Positions 6,115 through 8,373 of a stretch of DNA of 8,373 nucleotides are shown piece after piece. Under the pieces are notes generated by a model that was not told the origin of the DNA, did not search any database, and saw nothing but the letters and a program-made list of their open reading frames with translations. The first letter of the stretch is position 1, and each line of letters begins with the position of its first letter. A program made the translations under genes and the position numbers. This DNA comes from Sulfuricella sp. (GTDB taxonomy: Bacteria > Pseudomonadota > Gammaproteobacteria > Burkholderiales > Sulfuricellaceae). Location of the stretch: assembly GCA_030691435.1 (NCBI GenBank), contig JAUYEK010000081.1, positions 1 through 8,373 of the forward strand. The letters are read 5' to 3'.

Positions 6115-7845
6115 TTATTCTGTTGTGCGTTGCGGCGTAGCGATTTCCGACCGGATTTCGCGCGCTGCCGCCTGCACCGGCATGATCATGACTTCCAGCG
6201 ATGGAACGGCGTTCAACATGCTTAAATCCACCTTGTTTAGCAAATCGGTGGGCACCAGCAGCATGCCCTGAAAGCCTGACTGGATGCGGTCTGACAGCTC
6301 ATCGAGGGGGCAAAAATCTACCTCGCAATGGGCGGTGAAGCTGCCCGGCGCCATCGCCAAATCCCGTTCCACATCGTAGAGCACCAGGAAGCGTACTATT
6401 TTCGCCTCCGCGTTTTCGCCGTCGCCCAGCAGCAAATGGATATTCCTCAGAAAATGCGGCTCGTCAAGCGGCTTGGCCATGGCCAAATCCCCGCCCGCCG
6501 TTTCCCAGCCGGGGAAAGCCGATACCACCATGATGGGAATATGCTGCAATGCGGGATCGGCGCGCAGCCTGGCGATGGCGGTGCGCCCGTCCATCACCGG
6601 CATGGCGAGGTCCATGGTGATCAGATCGGGGTGAAACTCTTGCGCGGCAACCATGGCCGCTTGTCCGTCCGCCGCAGCAATAACGTCATAGCCCTGTTCC
6701 TGCAATAACTGGGTGAGATAGTCGCGTACGCCGATGTCATCATCCACCACCAGCACCCTGGATTTTCCGCCCATGCCTGACGGCCTCGCCTCATCTGCTT
6801 GGCGGTGCTGTTCTTCGGCGGCGAAGGAGGCGATGCGCGAGGTGATGTCGGTGGTTTTTGCCAGACTATCGGTGGCGGGCGGCAACAACACGGCGAACAC
6901 GCTGCCCTTGCCCGGTTGCGATTGTGCCAGGATTCGCCCGCCGTGCCGTTCGACGATCTCGCGCGAGATGGCCAACCCCAGGCCGGTGCCCTTGGGCCGA
7001 TCCAGCAGGGTATCTCCATGCCTGGCCTGCTGGAATTTGTCGAAAATCGTTTCGGCTTCTTCGGGCGGAAAACCGATGCCGCTGTCGATGATGTCAATCT
7101 GGATCAGGCTTTCCGGGTTGAGAAAGGCTTGCACCGTCACCGCGCCATGGTCGGTAAATTTTGCAGCGTTATTGAGCAGGTTGACCAGCACCTGCAACAT
7201 GCGGTCGGCGTCGCCGACAAAAAGCGGCAACCCATCCTGGATTTCGATTTTCAGTTCGACGCCGGGTTTCTGGTCGAACATGCCGCGCGCCGCGTTGACG
7301 GCATCATGCACCAATATCCCGGGCTGGATCGGTGCGTCGCGCCATTCAATCCGCCCGGCCTCGATTTTGGCCAGATCGAGCACATCGTTGATGAGCCGGG
7401 TGAGTCGATCCGATTCCTTGAGGATGATTTCCAGGTTTTCCCGGATACGCTCGGATTTCTTGTGCAGCCCGGCATCTTCTCCCGCCAGGGGCGCAAAACT
7501 GCGGGAAAACTCGCGGTCTACCAAGTGGGCAAATCCCCTGATCGAAGTGAGCGGCGTGCGCAATTCGTGGGAAACTGAAGAGAGAAAATCTGATTTCAGT
7601 TGATCCAACTTCTGGAGGCGCTGCTTGGCGGCCTCCAATTCGTCATTGCTTTCAATCAGGCGAGCATTGGCGGCCTGGAACCGGGTCAGGATGGCTTCGG
7701 TTTTCTCAAACTGCTCGACCACCAGCTTGGTAGTGATATCCGCCGCTTCTCGCGACACGCGGATTTCCGCGCGCAACATTTGGTTCTCCGCTTCGAGCGC
7801 GCTATATCTGCTGTCTGCTGCGACTAATGTAGGGTCACGTTCCAT
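6115..7845 (-). CDS. Soluble hybrid histidine kinase with receiver domain and extra C-terminal domain
   Basis: The 576-residue protein begins with a charged, probably coiled-coil segment (about 12-85) instead of a membrane or PAS/GAF sensor. It continues with HisKA (SHELRTPLTSIRGF, His93) and a full HATPase_c domain: N box NLLNNAAKF at 222-230, G1 DSGIGF at 254-259, F box IFDKFQQ, G2 GTGLGLAIS at 286-294. A receiver domain follows at about 362-474 (Asp368-Asp370, phosphoacceptor Asp412 in TMDLAMPVMDG, Lys458). The last 95 residues (about 480-576) form a further alpha/beta segment I cannot assign, possibly a degenerate receiver. The start is the ATG at 7845, with GGAG ten bases upstream; an in-frame TTG at 7872 has no ribosome binding site. 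It lies 54 bases after the hydrogenase protease gene. The kinase probably phosphorylates the small regulator encoded next; its signal is unknown. Confidence 0.93.
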   Translation of the reverse strand: MERDPTLVAADSRYSALEAENQMLRAEIRVSREAADITTKLVVEQFEKTEAILTRFQAANARLIESNDELEAAKQRLQKLDQLKSDFLSSVSHELRTPLTSIRGFAHLVDREFSRSFAPLAGEDAGLHKKSERIRENLEIILKESDRLTRLINDVLDLAKIEAGRIEWRDAPIQPGILVHDAVNAARGMFDQKPGVELKIEIQDGLPLFVGDADRMLQVLVNLLNNAAKFTDHGAVTVQAFLNPESLIQIDIIDSGIGFPPEEAETIFDKFQQARHGDTLLDRPKGTGLGLAISREIVERHGGRILAQSQPGKGSVFAVLLPPATDSLAKTTDITSRIASFAAEEQHRQADEARPSGMGGKSRVLVVDDDIGVRDYLTQLLQEQGYDVIAAADGQAAMVAAQEFHPDLITMDLAMPVMDGRTAIARLRADPALQHIPIMVVSAFPGWETAGGDLAMAKPLDEPHFLRNIHLLLGDGENAEAKIVRFLVLYDVERDLAMAPGSFTAHCEVDFCPLDELSDRIQSGFQGMLLVPTDLLNKVDLSMLNAVPSLEVMIMPVQAAAREIRSEIATPQRTTE

Positions 7846-7899
7846 GAATGGCGATCTCCATGTAGCGTTCAACCGGGGTGATATCGGGTGTCAAGCGGT

Positions 7900-8325
7900 T
7901 CACCGAGCCTCCAGAGCGAGTTGCAGGCTGAGGTGGGCAGCGTCCAGCACCGCGCCGTCCGATGCCTCCCCTTCGCAGCCGATGAGGCGAATCCGTGGCG
8001 GCGGGTTATCGACCACTGCGGGCAAGATCTGCAGCAAAAAAGGCAGGCCGGCTTCGTGGCCGAACCTGCCTGTAGCCTGGCGCGCAATGATGTCGCCGTC
8101 GATGATCGTGATTTCGCCAGTCGGGGCGAAGCCGCTGACCGCGTCGACGAAGACTACCTGCAGTCCATCTTCGAGATAGCGCAGCAGGTTGAGGCCGGCC
8201 AGGCCGCCATCGACGATCTCCACATCCGCCGGACGCTCCATGCCCGCCAGCGTATCGTAGACCCGCAGCCCGAAGTCATCTCCGCCGACAAAGCGGTTGC
8301 CGATGCAGAGGATGCGGGCGGCCAT
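7900..8325 (-). CDS. [NiFe]-hydrogenase maturation endopeptidase (HybD/HupD/HoxW family, M52)
   Basis: After nickel insertion this protease family removes the C-terminal tail of the hydrogenase large subunit. The 141-residue protein has CIGNRFVGGDDFG at the N-terminus (glycine-asparagine followed by Asp16-Asp17), DGGLAGLNLL at 39-48, FVDAVSG with Asp61, and GHEAG with His90. These correspond to the nickel-recognition residues Glu16, Asp62 and His93 of E. coli HybD, with Asp in place of Glu. The first motif has one more residue between GN and DD than the usual GN-x4-D-D/E. Its ATG lies one base after the stop of the large-subunit gene and lacks a clear Shine-Dalgarno, so translation is probably coupled. 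Cytoplasmic. Confidence 0.9.
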   Translation of the reverse strand: MAARILCIGNRFVGGDDFGLRVYDTLAGMERPADVEIVDGGLAGLNLLRYLEDGLQVVFVDAVSGFAPTGEITIIDGDIIARQATGRFGHEAGLPFLLQILPAVVDNPPPRIRLIGCEGEASDGAVLDAAHLSLQLALEAR

Positions 8326-8326
8326 T

Positions 8327-8373
8327 TTAGTTGTTTCGTTTCACGGTGTGCACGGCGCAAACCAGACAGGGGT
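8327..8373 (-). CDS. [NiFe]-hydrogenase large subunit, last 15 codons only
   Basis: Only the 3' end is in the window, but it is diagnostic. The frame reads PCLVCAVHTVKRNN and then TAA, and the two preceding bases (AC) fit an Asp codon, giving DPCxxCxxH. The two cysteines are the C-terminal pair of nickel ligands, and the protease cuts after the histidine. The tail left after that histidine is just six residues (TVKRNN), shorter than the roughly 15 residues common in uptake hydrogenases. The group of the enzyme and whether it is catalytic or sensory cannot be decided from this fragment. It is followed directly by the maturation protease gene. Confidence 0.85.
   Translation of the reverse strand, partial: PCLVCAVHTVKRNN

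Noticed and set aside
7889..7894. TTGACA on the minus strand between the protease and kinase genes
   Set aside because: It is a perfect -35 hexamer, but no acceptable -10 lies 16-18 bases downstream. An internal promoter is possible but not supported.

Overview
This window is a [NiFe]-hydrogenase maturation and signalling locus. The organism is probably a Gram-negative proteobacterium, most likely a betaproteobacterium. That placement is inferred from the fairly high GC content, the style of the Hyp proteins and the GTCA-CCGG-GAAAGCCGG type intergenic repeat; no rRNA or marker gene is present to confirm it.

Layout from left to right. (1) Positions 1-2435, minus strand: hypF (its 3' end lies outside the window), hypB and hypA. 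They form a tightly packed operon read right to left as hypA-hypB-hypF and supply nickel insertion and CN-ligand synthesis for [NiFe]-hydrogenase. (2) Positions 2436-2636: a divergent intergenic region holding an imperfect 27+27 bp inverted repeat of REP type. (3) Positions 2637-3449, plus strand: a NiCoT-type nickel/cobalt permease, presumably feeding nickel to HypA/HypB. (4) Positions 3450-3874: no convincing gene. This stretch holds a 250-bp element bounded by near-perfect 23-bp inverted repeats ending in CTAG (MITE-like), with two internal hairpins. (5) Positions 3875-8373, minus strand: an apparent operon read right to left. It starts with the last 15 codons of a [NiFe]-hydrogenase large subunit (PCxxCxxH motif), followed by its maturation endopeptidase, a soluble hybrid histidine kinase, a single-domain response regulator and a GAF/HD-GYP cyclic-di-GMP phosphodiesterase.

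How the genes work together. The right-hand cluster links a hydrogenase to a phosphotransfer pair and a c-di-GMP hydrolase in one transcription unit. The regulator and the HD-GYP gene overlap by ATGA. The kinase has no membrane segment and no recognisable sensor domain of its own, so a partner such as the hydrogenase may provide the input. The most interesting reading is a hydrogen-responsive (or hydrogenase-coupled) c-di-GMP signalling module, next to the genes that mature the enzyme and import its nickel. This is inference from gene order and domains. The short 6-residue C-terminal tail on the large subunit and the adjacent protease gene leave open whether the enzyme is a sensor or an ordinary catalytic hydrogenase.
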